From the NCBI GenBank assembly GCA_028015205.1, contig CM051513.1, forward strand, positions 45,760,841 to 45,824,840: 64,000 nucleotides of DNA. The letters run 5' to 3'. This stretch comes from Mytilisepta virgata. Lineage: Eukaryota; Mollusca; Bivalvia; Mytilida; Mytilidae. The position numbers and the translations under genes are program-made. Below, in pieces: positions 35,563-47,289 of the stretch (position 1 is its first letter; each line of letters begins with the position of its first letter). The notes beneath the pieces are model-generated. The model saw only the letters and a program-made list of their open reading frames with translations. It was not told the origin of the DNA and ran no database searches.

Positions 35563-35923
35563 GGGACGAGATCAAAAGTTCAATGTAGGATAAAAAACTT
35601 AATTCAAATAGTATTTTTTTTTTTTTTTTTTTTTTTTTGGGGGGGGGGGGGGTAAAAATCGCTGCAAGTTTTGTTATCCGACATCGATTTTCGGATTGAA
35701 AAATACGGTTTCAAGTGATGTCCAAGTCAATATACAGAACAAACATAATTGTTAAGGAAAAACAGGGCCCATGATACAAAAAGTATATTCTAAAAGCATA
35801 TGCCCATATTGGTCAATCAATTTTTCCCAAATTAAGTTGAGGGTTGGAGGGGGGGGGGGGGGTCAGTGAAAAAACTATATGAATTAAGTTTTTTATCCTA
35901 CATTGAACTTTTTATCTCGTCCC
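35563..35923 (+). mobile_element. Harbinger-type MITE (poly-G family), copy D
   Basis: TTA on both sides (35560-35562 and 35924-35926). GGGACGAGATCAAAAG left end and CTCGTCCC right end. It carries a 24-base T-run joined to a G-run (35614-35652) and a second G-tract near 35851-35862. This is the fullest plus-oriented copy. Confidence 0.92.
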
Positions 35924-36219
35924 TTAATTCCCTGAGTTTTTATGTTTAGTTTTTAGCCGTCTACATTTTACGGTACACTTACCCTTTCTTTGCATGTAGA
36001 CAATGGAATTTGTTGTTGGGGAAAAATATGAGATCTTACAACAATTTATTTGTATAATGGATATAATGGTTTGTCTAGTTGATGGTGATGATATAAATGC
36101 TTATATAAGTACATACAGATGTAAGGCTTCCCTGGATTAAAGTATAAATATGAAACATAATTCGAATATTAAATATTCCTTTGTTTTGTTTACTTTTTTT
36201 AATTATTTAATGCTGTAAA

Positions 36220-36350
36220 GTGGGTGGATCCTCCACCGCTACGTCTTCTATCCCCGGACATAATTCTCCACCCCTTGCCCTTCTATCCCCGGGTATGATC
36301 CCCCACCCCTTCCCCTTCTATCCCATCCACACCCCTACCCGATCTATCCC
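36220..36350. repeat. C-rich imperfect repeat (TTCTATCCCCGG type)
   Basis: TCTTCTATCCCCGGACATAA, CCTTCTATCCCCGGGTATGA, CCTTCTATCCCATCCACACC and ATCTATCCCATG form a loose ~38-bp array. The 89-codon frame over it is a by-product. Confidence 0.55.
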
Positions 36351-37104
36351 ATGTGCTGTCATTTGTTTCATTGCAATAAAGAATAAAGATTATAGTCCTC
36401 GAGGCAATACCAGTATAGTAGTTTATTTACACTTAATACGTGATTATGGATTAAGCCAGACATTGATGAATTATTTTCGTATCATTTGAATAAATCATGG
36501 CAACAGATAAAAATACGAATATAAATTTGCTAAATTTGCTAACTTTGCTACATAAATCTGCCCTATTACAAAACAATAGAAATACTTTCCCGTGATAACA
36601 CAACGTACTGTTTATCTCCTGCTTCAGTACAAAATAATCAATATGTTGAAATATGCATGCGCGTGCTGGCAGATGAAAGCAAATGTGGGAGTAAGAAATC
36701 AAAAAGAAAATAAATATGATTTTTACATTTTTTATCTTGCAGAGCTTGTATTAATTCATTTTGCAGATATATTTCTGCTATTGCATGATTGTTCAAAGGG
36801 ATTTCAGTTTTATACAAACCAGCATTATATCTCTCTTTAATTCTGCAGTTTAGAACATAAAACTATAGCATCCTTTGTAAATGATAAAAAACTTCACGAT
36901 CTTTCTTTGTATTTGTTATTTAAATAAAAATATGCAGTTTTATTATCATAATAAGTCAACGCGTCATTGATAATGTACTTTAAGGGAGAAACCATTTGAT
37001 TTTTTTATCAAGGTCAAGAAAACAATTCGGATCTGGATTTTCGTCTCGCAGCAATTTTGTTTCGTGTAGTCTGCGTAATTTTTTTTTCTCGAAAATATAC
37101 TATT

Positions 37105-37295
37105 AATTGTATCAAGATAATAGTCACTTCTGCCATTCTTCACAAAGCTTTTCATCTTGCCCTTTCTATCCTAAAAGTTTGAACCTGCCATTTTCTCACG
37201 AGTTCGTCTTGCTTTTTTATTCGATCTTATGTACTTTTCCTACTGTTTTGTCTCTTCGGTATTCTTTTGCCGATATCCTTCGGGTTCTTTCCTTG
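37105..37295 (+). repeat. Truncated copy of the 17.4-kb interspersed repeat
   Basis: Ends TGTCTCTTCGGTATTCTTTTGCCGATAT, as at 17645-17672 (given there in shorter form). The upstream part is too diverged to align by eye. Confidence 0.4.
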
Positions 37296-37374
37296 CTACC
37301 CTCTTGTCATAAAAACTGTTGGTCAGTTATTGAGAGTGTAGAACTTGATTATCAAACTAGGGCCATCCCATTAT

Positions 37375-37430
37375 ATAGTCCGAGATGTCAGCTCTGAGAC
37401 ATCATATAGTCTGAGATGTCAGCTCTGAAA
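37375..37430. repeat. Tandem duplication of a ~31-bp unit
   Basis: AGTCCGAGATGTCAGCTCTG plus AGACATCATAT is followed by AGTCTGAGATGTCAGCTCTG plus AAACATCAT. Confidence 0.75.
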
Positions 37431-37554
37431 CATCATGTTTCTAAGTACACTTTACAAGGAAAAGGATTTTTTACGTCGTACCCGGTTAATGCACATCTAA
37501 AATATAACTTTCAATGCTCTTTTTGTTCCAACATATACCCTTTTCAAAATAAAG

Positions 37555-37660
37555 GGCGTCGTGGTGTAGTTGTCAGCGCATCGAACTGAAACCCAAGTTC
37601 AGGACGAAAATCCCGTATTAATGCGGAGTAACACTTTTATCACGTTGCTGTAGATATAAA
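37555..37660 (+). mobile_element. Probable degraded tRNA-derived SINE head
   Basis: GGGCGTCGTGGTGTAGTTGT plus CAGCGCATCGAAC resembles a tRNA 5' half and A box. The expected B box is decayed to CAGGACGAAAATCCCG. Not a functional tRNA, because the arms do not pair. Confidence 0.4.
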
Positions 37661-37699
37661 AAAAGAGTAGGGTTATAATTATGGGCAGTTCTCTCATCT

Positions 37700-37770
37700 A
37701 CCAAGTGGAGAGGGTTTCCCAAAACACTATAAATAAATAGTAGGTTTCCCAAAACACTATAAATAAATAA
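37700..37770. repeat. Tandem duplication of a ~32-bp unit
   Basis: GGTTTCCCAAAACACTATAA plus ATAAATAGTA is repeated as GGTTTCCCAAAACACTATAA plus ATAAATAAG. Confidence 0.8.
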
Positions 37771-38254
37771 GTTTAAACCGACATGTAAAATTCAGTTACT
37801 ACTTTATTTTGTAGAATGAGGAAAATTTCAGTCGAATATTTTCCAAGTCAATTTAAAATAGCAATATCGACGCCATTGTAGCGGAATTCCATGTGAATTT
37901 TCTTTATCAGGGGCTGGAGACAACTTAAATAGAAATATGCAAGTTATTAGAAAAAATGGCAAAAGATTTATGCTTCTGCACTCAGATACTGAATAAAAAG
38001 GGAAATTTGATTAATTAGTTCGAACTGATTTTTACAATGATTTATGAAATTATCAAACGGAATTCTTATTATATCTATGTAAAGTCGCTTATCTTTTGTT
38101 CTGGAAATTTATTCATGTAAAAAATTTAACGTCTTTGTACCTGCAACAAAAGTTCATCTATTTCTACTATGAACGTTGATTAGTGCTCCTTTCTATGTAC
38201 AAATGTACTTATACAGGTTAAAGGTACCTTTCACAATCATTAGCATTGAGATAG

Positions 38255-38560
38255 CGAGGTCCATGTTGGTCAACGTTCTATACCATTTAGTTTATCACAT
38301 AAAAGTTGTAAATTTGTTTGTTAGTCAAGATAGAAATATATGATAAACAGTTTATGGTACCCCATCTTCCATATCAGTTCCGATATCGTCACTCGACACA
38401 TATCAGCCCTTGACCAAGCCTCGGGATGATATTGGGACTGATATGGAAATTGGGGTGTAATAATCTCTATATATATTACATGTGTATATTTTTATATTTT
38501 ATTTGTATGTCATTTGTATTGCTTAACCCTTATGGGTATACATGCAATTTGAATAGATAT
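38255..38560 (+). repeat. Dispersed repeat copy with the empty fold-back site, carrying its own nested MITE
   Basis: Paralogue of 9736-10185. Its GCTTAACCCTTATGGGTATA is uninterrupted where the 9.8-kb copy holds the fold-back element. It is itself interrupted at 38359-38456 by a different hairpin MITE. Confidence 0.75.
38359..38456. mobile_element. Small hairpin MITE with ACCCCAT.TTCCATATCAG ends
   Basis: Left ACCCCATCTTCCATATCAGT is complementary with few mismatches to right ACTGATATGGAAATTGGGGT. The interior TTGACCAAGCCTCGG is unpaired. Confidence 0.75.
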
Positions 38561-38763
38561 TTTAAAAGACTCTGTACTCTGCCCCATCCCCTTCAAAAGT
38601 AATGACTTTATTCTAAAACCGAATTCGGGCATTTTATCAGATTGAGGTCCATGGCGATAAAGGTTCGTTTATATTTTATATTTTGTGTCATGTGTTTATG
38701 TGTGTTTTACAAGTTACATGTTTTGTTGCTTGTATATTGCTTCATACTTATGGATTTGCGTGC

Positions 38764-38765
38764 AA

Positions 38766-38820
<55 letters not shown>

Positions 38821-38838
38821 ATACACAAATAAATAGTT
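38764..38838. repeat. (AAAT)n microsatellite at the end of a retroelement-like tail
   Basis: At least 14 uninterrupted AAAT units. The preceding GGTCCATGGCGATAAAGG and CTTATGGATTTGCGTGCAAT resemble the 38255-38560 repeat. It may be a second copy of the same family, ending in the microsatellite. Confidence 0.75.
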
Positions 38839-38902
38839 TTATTTAATTAGTTAAATAAAACCTCTGAATTTTTCTCACATGCATGTCGAGATTTTGTATT
38901 CA

Positions 38903-39231
38903 AAATAACAATCCAAAGATACTAATATTAGATATAGTAAATTTATACTATGCTGTATACGACGCATTTCAAGGAGTTACCTCTCATCAGCAGCATTAAA
39001 ACCGAAACATTTGGAAGACCAAAAACCAAACTTATTTTAAACAAGAGTACTCATAACCAAAAATACCGAAATAGGAAGCCAAATTTCAGCTAAGGAGATC
39101 TACCATGTGCAATACAAGGAATAAACCCTTAGTATTTTTATTATGTTTGAATTTTGCTAAATACTGGTAATTTCTGTAACAAATCAATGAATAATCATGT
39201 CAGACAAGTCTGACGACTGGGTTGGCGAATG
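38903..39231 (+). repeat. Inverted-duplicate partner 1 (pairs with 51127-51457)
   Basis: About 330 bp that reads as the near-perfect complement of 51127-51457. Shared landmarks are GTATACGACGCATTTCAAGG, CAGCAGCATTAAAACCGAAA, AAATACCGAAATAGGAAGCC and CAGACAAGTCTGACGACTGG. Confidence 0.9.
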
Positions 39232-40119
39232 TATTTTATTTTCATATAAGTCATTAAAGACGTGTGACAAGCATGGATCATATAATACTATCATCCTGGT
39301 ATCATATAGATTCTGTGATAAGGCACTATATACTATATCTCCGGCCCATTTAAAATTATGGTTTTTTTTTTCATTAAGATAAACTTTATCGCTGTCTAAC
39401 ATATTTGGATATATTTTTCTGATATTCACAAACACGTGCATAGATAAAGATGTTTTAGGACTTCACAACCGAAGCGTTTTAAATGATTTTATCTAAATAA
39501 TTCATTTCAGAGAACACAGCTGTATTTCTGGTTTCTAGTATCTAAAAATAGCTTTATTTTTTTTTATTATATTTCCCTTTTTTCAGTATTATTTGTACAA
39601 AATTTATTATTTTTAAAAGCCCTCAACCCCATTTTGGGTATAACAGTGCTTTTGTTAATAAAGCGAATATGATCAATTAACTCACTTTTATCCATAAAGG
39701 AAAATGGCACAATACATTTGTACATAATGAAAAAACACAATATAATATCAGAGAGCAAACAAAATTCAAAATTATGTTTAAGTCCCCTCTCCTCAGTAGT
39801 CACGCCTTTTTATGCCAATGACCGGAGCCGAATGCTGCTCAATTTCAGCTGAAGACAGAAATTCAATTAAAAATTATGTTGATTTAAAAGTAGTAGGGTC
39901 TAAAGTAACCAAATTTTCAAGATTCTTGAAAAATCTTTTTCAAGATGCTGATTGAACGTACATGTAAGGAAAAAATGAATGTCATCATCTATCTCATTTT
40001 GATTTAAAAAAAAAAAAGGGAAACAGAATCATGATTTATTAACAATGCCACGAGAACACATGACTCTATACGCTCTAATAACAGAAATTTAATTCAACCA
40101 CTACTATATTTCTCATTTA

Positions 40120-40406
40120 GGGAGCAACCATTTGATTTTTATGGGAGGAGCGCTAGGATTAAATATGAAATAAAAAGACAGGATCAGGATTTTGGAAAAA
40201 TAGAAAGCCAAGACCACTTTATTGTGAAAAAAATCGGCAGGACCTCTGTCAATCTTGATTTTTTTTTTGTTTAAATGAAAATGAAAATGTAGGCTGCTAT
40301 ACTGTGACGCCGAAAAAATCCAGGATATAAATTTTGATGAAAAAAATATGCAGGATCTTTGAACATTTCATCCTAGGTCACCCCTAAAAATCAAATGGTT
40401 GCTCCC
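40120..40406. mobile_element. TTA-flanked MITE with GGGAGCAACCATTTGA ends
   Basis: TTA at 40117-40119 and 40407-40409. The left end GGGAGCAACCATTTGA continues ATTTTTA and its complement closes the element. A 3-bp TTA duplication with GG-starting ends suggests a PIF/Harbinger-type element. Related copies are at 41553-41863 and, partial, at 15065-15127 and 36982-37000. Confidence 0.85.
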
Positions 40407-41293
40407 TTATTGAGTGCAGCAACTAAAACAAGTAACAAAGGGAAATATTAAAACACAAAATAATTCTATTCAACAAATTCGTTTAAATGTAATTTGTCAT
40501 GTTGACAGTTTCATGTAAGTTATCCTCAAAGCGCCTCATATTAAATCATGTAGGTTTTCCCCATAGCGCCTCATATTAAATATTCATAATTTTCAATACA
40601 TAATAAGGATGTGGTTTTCCTTTGAAGCCTGCAGTTAATAATTTACTTAATGTACTTCGTTTGTCCCCTTTGTACACAAATAACACCTGGAGATATTTGT
40701 GTTTGATAATGGAGTAGACACGTGCCATCAGCCAATCAGATTACCAGTAAAATTTTGACATTAAAAATTCAAAACAATTCATCTACCTTCATTCGGAGCT
40801 AACTCATTCTAATCATATTTTGATATTTTGCACGTGACCAGCATTTGTTGGGAATATGATATACCCAGCAGTATTATTTCTGACACCAAAACAATTATAC
40901 GAACAGTTATGTTCCGATAAAAATGTTAATAATATTTACCTACATAAAATAATTATTTATATACATAAACAATTAGCGGGTTGTCCGCTGATAATCACGT
41001 TCAATTTAACCTGACCCTCAATGATACGTATGTTTCCAGTAACACACTGATACCGCATGAAAGGAATACCCGCATGGTGTCTTTGCTGAACCCTATAGTG
41101 TAATTAAGAACCAGTGGTGGACTGAAACTGATAGAAGACGGTCCATAGTGTAGTAGTGTGCCAATTTATAGAAATAATTACAAAGAAATAAAATGTAATG
41201 AACGAAAGTCATAGAAAATTTTTGTTGCTATACTGACGGGCCGTAATTGATAATAATAAGCCTTTCCACGTCGACTGACTTGTTTATTCTTAG

Positions 41294-41379
41294 AGGGCGA
41301 TCTTTTTTAATTTCGGGGACGGACAAGGGGGAAATCCTGGCTCTAAATCTGGCGTCAAGAAGGCAGAATCCACAATATG
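41294..41379 (+). other. Exon-like block of unknown origin
   Basis: Bounded by an acceptor-like TTTATTCTTAG (41283-41293) and a donor-like ATG/GTAAATC (41379/41380). The open frame across it encodes FLISGTDKGEILALNL followed by ASRRQNPQYG, with a protein-like composition. I do not recognise it. It is on the strand opposite to CELF, so it would belong to another gene or to a transposon fragment. Confidence 0.25.
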
Positions 41380-41552
41380 GTAAATCATTTGTAGGACTGA
41401 TATCTCCTAGAATAAATTTAACTGTAAATTTTTGAACAACAAAAAATTAAGAAAGAATATATAAATATTCAAAAATAATAATAATCAATAAATAGATAAA
41501 TAAACAAGAGAAAAAAAACAAACAAAACATTTTTCTTCCTTTTATTAATTCG

Positions 41553-41863
41553 ATATAGCATTTGATTTTTAGTGGGGAGTTCGTATGAAATTTAAAATAA
41601 AAATGCAGGATTTGGCAATAATATAAAGCCAGGATCACTTTATGTTTGAACAAAAAATGATGGACCTAGGTAAATCAGAATATTTTTGGTTTAAATGAAA
41701 ATAAAAGTTTAGTCCGCGATCGCATCCGAAAAAAGTCAATGGACCAAAGTTTAGGCGAAATAAAATCAATGGACCAATGTTTAGGCGAAAAAAATAGGCA
41801 CAATCAAACGTTTCATCCTAGCCCCCCCACCCCCCTCCCCCGCGCAAATCAAATGGTTGCTAC
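41553..41863. mobile_element. Diverged copy of the GGGAGCAACCATTTGA MITE
   Basis: The internal order GCAGGAT, AAAGCCAGGATCACTTTAT, GTTTAAATGAAAAT, CATCCTAG and TCAAATGGTTGCTACC follows the copy at 40120-40406. It contains a 32-bp direct repeat (AATCAATGGACCAA.GTTTA at 41736-41790) and a C-run (41822-41840). Confidence 0.75.
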
Positions 41864-41869
41864 CTTTAC

Positions 41870-43478
41870 TTGTCGTAATTCTTTGAAATATCAAAAAACA
41901 CTCGTATCCTATTTAATTAAACTGAGGAAGCATTTTTTCTTATTACACAACGGAATGGTTTATAAAGGATACGTCATTGTTAGCCACAAACTTTAAAAGT
42001 TTTCTCGTGTAATTCTTTATAAAGTTTTATTTGAAACTATCTAATTCCAGTAATTCACTGAAAGGGACCGACATCATGAAAATGCTTAAAAAATACACTC
42101 AACCTGTAGCAGTTCAATTTATGTCAGCAGATATTAAAATGGAGAACAGTTATATCTTAAAATCTGAGTTCTAAAATGCAATAAGAGGAGGTTAAATTAA
42201 CGTTAATGGACAAAATCTTATTTATTTTATGATGTACAGCTGCGATATCAACTCAAATGATAGGAACAATCGGGTCTCGTGCCTGACAACACCTGAGCAC
42301 GCGCCACGGCCATTGTGCAGACGACTGTTAACTGTAAAACTTCTTGTAAAATGTCTGGAATATTCAAAGCCCTATAGAATAAGACAAAATTACTGAAGAA
42401 AATCTAAAATCTTTAATTTGTATGTAACAAAAGATTTGTTAAATTTATTATGTCTCCATGGTTACAATTAGATGCCACGGGAAAAAGAGCGAGAGAGAGA
42501 GACGACGGAGGGTTTATTTTACTTAAATGTTTGAAAAGTTTGAAATGTCCGTTAAGAAATAAATAGGAGCTCGGACTTAATTTACTAACATCACATTAAG
42601 TAATTTACGTATACCCTTAATGTATGAAAAAACTTTTTAAATTAGCAGTATGCCCGCGAACACAAATACAAATCTCATAGTTTTTTTGCCTGCATGTTTA
42701 AATTAACGACAATGGGAAGCCTTTACAAGTCGAATACCATAAATTGTATAAGGTATAGTATAGTTTATTTGTTTGATCCGTCAGCTATAGTAAAGAGTAT
42801 AGTTTGTTTGTTTGAAACAAAAAGAATTATGTCTGGTGAATTGAAATACGTTTGTTTGGCTTTTGTTCGCAGGGCAGGGCAACAATAATAAATCTTAAGA
42901 CAAAATCTAAATAGGTCAGAACAATAACAAAAAAAAAGAAAATAAATGATTAATCAAGGATTAAATCAGATGGACAGGGAGGGTAAACAGTTCCTGTTTC
43001 ATATTATTAAACAAACCGGAAATAGGCTAAATAATCAAACAACGCTGTACTCTCGCTGCAATTTTATACGGCAACGTCATTTTAATACTGCGTATCGTTT
43101 TCTCGAAACTATCAAATGTGTTTGACAAGTAAATGTTGTAATTATCACTTTCGAGTCTCGATCGATGTCATCTGTGATATATATCTTAATAAGAATAGAA
43201 ATCAGGAAAACGCACCTGTCGGTACAACTAATTAATTAGCAACTTGGAGGCAAACTGGTAATGACAAACCGGAGGATTGTGGTCATATATTTAGCACTAA
43301 CATCTTCGTAAATACATGTAAATTTATATACAATTTATAGAAATAAGAAAAAACATTGCATAAATAGAAATCTGGCAGTAATAACACATTAAGTGTAAAA
43401 GGACAGGTAACGTCCAAACCATTTTAATTTTTCAATAGTCAGTGGTCACATTGTTGGTAATCATACTGTATTGGTGTT
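41870..43478. other. AT-rich intronic sequence, nothing recognised
   Basis: A short GA run lies near 42488-42502. No motif-bearing frame was seen. Confidence 0.4.
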
Positions 43479-43479
43479 T

Positions 43480-43811
43480 ATATATACAATATCTAGTCAT
43501 TGTCGAAAAATATAAAATTTATTTGGGCGAGCTTTAGCGAGCCCAAATAAATTATATGTTTTTCGACAATGACTTTGTATTTTCTATATCCTGCAATCCC
43601 CTTTGGATGCGTAAAATGCCTTAAAATTACGTTTGTTGTTGAAATCCAACTGCCGTGAAAACGTAGGAAACTCCATGACGTCATCTGGTACATTCACTAA
43701 GCTCCTCGTGCTCTTCATGTAAACAAGTACCAGTAGACTTTATTGACCTAATACGACTAAAGTTTATTCTACCCCTGATATGAGACCGGAAATAGCTTGA
43801 TTGCAGGATAA
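43480..43811. mobile_element. Hairpin-headed repeat, copy 1
   Basis: Begins with a hairpin at 43496-43576: GTCATTGTCGAAAAATATAA ... ATTTATTTGGGC, loop GAGCTTTAGCGAGC, then the complementary arm. It is followed by ~230 bp (GCGTAAAATGCCTTAAAATT, CTCTTCATGTAAACAAGTAC, GATTGCAGGATAAA) shared with copy 2 at 44770. Confidence 0.8.
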
Positions 43812-44769
43812 AACTGTGTTTTATACACGAGAGTGACATAAATAAATGGGGGGTTTTGGTACCCATAAATCGATTTAACCCAACCATTGTTCAGTGTCTG
43901 TACTAAGCCAGACTAACCCGACGCTCTATTGTTTCTACGATTTTGTTTTGTAATTTTGTATTTTTTTAAGGTTTTGTCGATTTAATGGTGTTAATTGATG
44001 TGTATGTCATTGTTGACCTTTCTGCCATTGTTGACCTTTCTTATTATCTGTTATGTAATGCAATAGACTTCGTCTACTCAGTTAAGGCCCGTTTTGTTTT
44101 ATTCTTCAAAATATTTAAAAAAAATTTTTCTTGCTTTGCAAAGTTCCCGTCACGAGCGTACTTGTCGGAGATTGATCCAGAAAATGTATTTGCACAAGAA
44201 ATTTTTCTATCACAATTTGTTTTAAAAATTAAAAAGTGTCATTTAACAGTCGACGTTGCCTTCTTTTAATTGTTCAATGTATTTCAACGATATAAAATAT
44301 AAAATAAATTCTAAGCACAAGCGTAGTTAGGTCAAACTAAAAACCTTAGCTGTGAACAAAAATAGCAATTTAGTTGTTTAACGTGAGCAAATATAATATC
44401 TCATATTCTGTCACTCTGAAGGGAATATTTCATCACAATTCTCTTTCTCGTCACGTCCGTTTATATTAAGGAGTCTCTGGGGGCTTTTCCCAATCATTGA
44501 ACGGATGAATCCCGGGGGTATATTACTCTCTGTCAATGCCAAATCAAATTCATACGCACATTGATTAATATAATGACAAAAAAGTATCCCAAAGACTAAC
44601 TTCATTTTCTGGACAAAATTCCTCACACCCTTCTTTTACGTACAGAAAAAGTGAATATTCACGCCAAGGCTCATGCATCCATCCCCAAAATACACTATAG
44701 AGCGATGAATGATGACTCTTATACTTCTGGTAAAATTGGTACATTTACCATTGAATCTAATCAGTATAT

Positions 44770-45161
44770 ATATATATACAATACATAGTCATTGTCGGAA
44801 AATATAAAATTTATTTGGGCGAGCTTTAGAAACATGAGAAAAGGCGAGCTTTAGTGAACCTTTCTCCCTGTTTCACAGCGAGCCCAAATAAGTTTTATAT
44901 TTTCCGACAATGACTTTGTATTGTCTTCATCCTGCAATCCCTTTTAGATGCGTAAAATGCCTTAAAATTACGTTTGAAGTTGAAATTCAACTGCAGTGAA
45001 AACGCGGGAAACGCCATGATGTTATCTGGTACATTCGTTTCGCTCCTCACGCTCTTCATGTAAACAAGTACCAGTAGACTTTATTAGGTCATTGACCTAA
45101 TACGACTAAAGTTTATTCTACTGCTTTTATTAGACCGGAAATGGCTTGATTGCAGGATAAA
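44770..45161. mobile_element. Hairpin-headed repeat, copy 2
   Basis: Same order as copy 1, but the hairpin loop is longer by ~50 bp and itself contains two GCGAGCTTTAG units and a small AAAGG/CCTTT pairing. The body is about 85% identical to copy 1 by eye. The two copies lie 960 bp apart in direct orientation. Confidence 0.8.
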
Positions 45162-46955
45162 TAAAGTTATCATTCTGTAAGATATTGCTGCGGAAATTTA
45201 AAAACGCAGCCAAATCGGCAGGTTGTGTCATTTTCCATATAAGGTATTAGCGTGTGCTTTTTACTACTATTAGTTAGACTAACGCCTTCTCATATTGAAA
45301 CACACTTTACGACCGAGAAAGAATATTTTAACAATGCCATATTATCAAAAAGTATGATAATGAAAAAAAATTGCTAAACCAATATTCAACGCCTGCTAAA
45401 AACCTGGCTACACGTCACGTTATAAAGACTTTTGCAAATATTTGTTCTCGCCAAAACATGTTCTAGTACGACCAATTTAATCTCATTTCAATTATATTTA
45501 CATTTGAGAGACGTGTCTTTGCCTCAGCGACCGTTTTCTGAAACATCTACGTTCAGTAAAGCATTGTACTGACTAAACTATTAATTGGCAGTCACTTCCG
45601 ATACACCTGGTCATATAGTTCTGCAGACATTCGTATAGCCGTGCTGGTTACAGTTAAGGGAAATATGAAATATATAGAACGCCTGGAACAGAGGATTGTT
45701 TCGCCCGTAGCAGCCTCTGGCCAAGAGGCATCACTGTCAAACAAAATAGTTAATTTCCTTCTACACAATTTACTCTTTCTGTATTTTTTTCCTAATCGAA
45801 GAGACGCTAACGAAAGGTGTACTATGCTATCTTAAATACAATATATCTAAATTTTTCCTGTACCCGATTGTAGACATTTAATATGTTCGTTTAGAAGCTG
45901 ATTTAAAATTAAAAAATCGAAAATAAAATTCATGGAAGAATTTTTACCAATTTTTTTGAAGTGAAAGATCGATGGTACTTTTGACCCCTTGGCAATTCAC
46001 GTGCCTAGTAACAGTTTAGTAATAAACTGTATTACAAAATACCGAAATAAACTGATGCACTGTATGGTCATTTTGTTGACTGACAACTCATCAGAAGTGC
46101 TCCAGATCAAGATGTTGGAAAACTGGTTAAAGATATAATGATGAATTATAAGCAAAACCATCAAAAGCCAAAACAATTAAAACAAACGGGAATCAAAACA
46201 CAGCTAAGGGTTACCTCTGCATCATAAGGAAGAACCTTAGAAATTTAAGTAACAAAATAATGTATTTACATATTTATAACTACTTGAATCAATTATTAAA
46301 TGAGCTTCTTCAATTTCTTTTACGAATCTGGAAACAATAAAAAATGCAGCTGTAAATACACGTGCATTTTGTTTTGATAAAAGCAAAGCACAATTTATAA
46401 AATTTTCACACGTAATTAGGAAGAAACAGGGTTAAATTAATAGCAGAAAAATTATAAAATTATATTGAAATGAGATGTTTCTTTTCTGTTTTGAATTACG
46501 ACACGCGATCTTTATTAACACTGTTTGTTTCTAAGATAATATAATGTTATAACAGTTCTGAACAAAGATGTAATTATTTTATTTCCGACAAATTTATTGT
46601 CTTAATGATCTTTCGTAATTCTTGTTAGATTTTTTAAAGTTATCCGAAGAAGAGTTGTTCGAAACGACAGAAACCGTTCAACTTCGAGAATATGTAACAG
46701 ATCCAGGCGTCCAAGCGGAAGATCAGCAGCTCGGAAAGATTTTTTCTTTTGTGGTATATCAAATAAAACGGCCAGGAAGTACCGAGTAATGCGTGACAAA
46801 ATTGTTATGGTGTCATAACCACCATATATTGCTGAGATACCTACTTGACATACACCCGTACGACAACGATCTAGACTGGTTCCACGTCATCAATATAATA
46901 AAAACTTCAAAATTCAGATCATCATAGTCGTACAAATGTTTGAGAATCGCCAATA
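45162..46955. other. AT-rich sequence with a diverged relic of the 38.9-kb repeat
   Basis: At about 46020-46245 the order ACTCATCAGAAGTGCTCCAG, AAAACCATCAAAAGCCAAAA, CACAGCTAAGGGTTACCTCT loosely follows the 38903-39231 repeat. At 46625-46815 two plus-strand frames stay open for about 50-65 codons, one Arg-rich (RRRVVRNDRNRS), but neither has a start or splice site I can defend. Confidence 0.35.
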
Positions 46956-46958
46956 TAA

Positions 46959-47285
46959 GGGACGAGATCAAAAGTTCAATGTAGGATAAAAAACTTAATT
47001 CAGATAGTTTTTTTCACTGACCCCCCCCCCCCCTAACTTAATTTGGGAAAAATTGATTGACCATATGCTTTGAGAGTATACTTTTTGTATCATGGGTCCT
47101 GTTTTTCCTCTACATTGTATGTTTGTTCTGTATATTGACTTGGACATCACTTGAATCCGTATTTTTCAATCCGAAAATCGATGTCGGATAACAAAACTTG
47201 CAGCGATTTTTATCCCCCCCCCCACCATCCCAAACTATTCGAATTAAGTTTTTTTTATCCTACATTGAATTTTTGATCTCGTCCC
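46959..47285 (-). mobile_element. Harbinger-type MITE (poly-G family), copy E, reverse orientation
   Basis: TAA on both sides (46956-46958 and 47286-47288). GGGACGAGATCAAAAG and CTCGTCCC ends. C-runs on the plus strand at 47022-47033 and 47214-47223 mean the G-tracts are on the minus strand, as in copy B. Confidence 0.93.
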
Positions 47286-47289
47286 TAAA

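Noticed and set aside
37555..37630. Functional tRNA gene
   Set aside because: An A-box-like start is present but the B box is decayed and the arms do not pair; a SINE relic is more likely.
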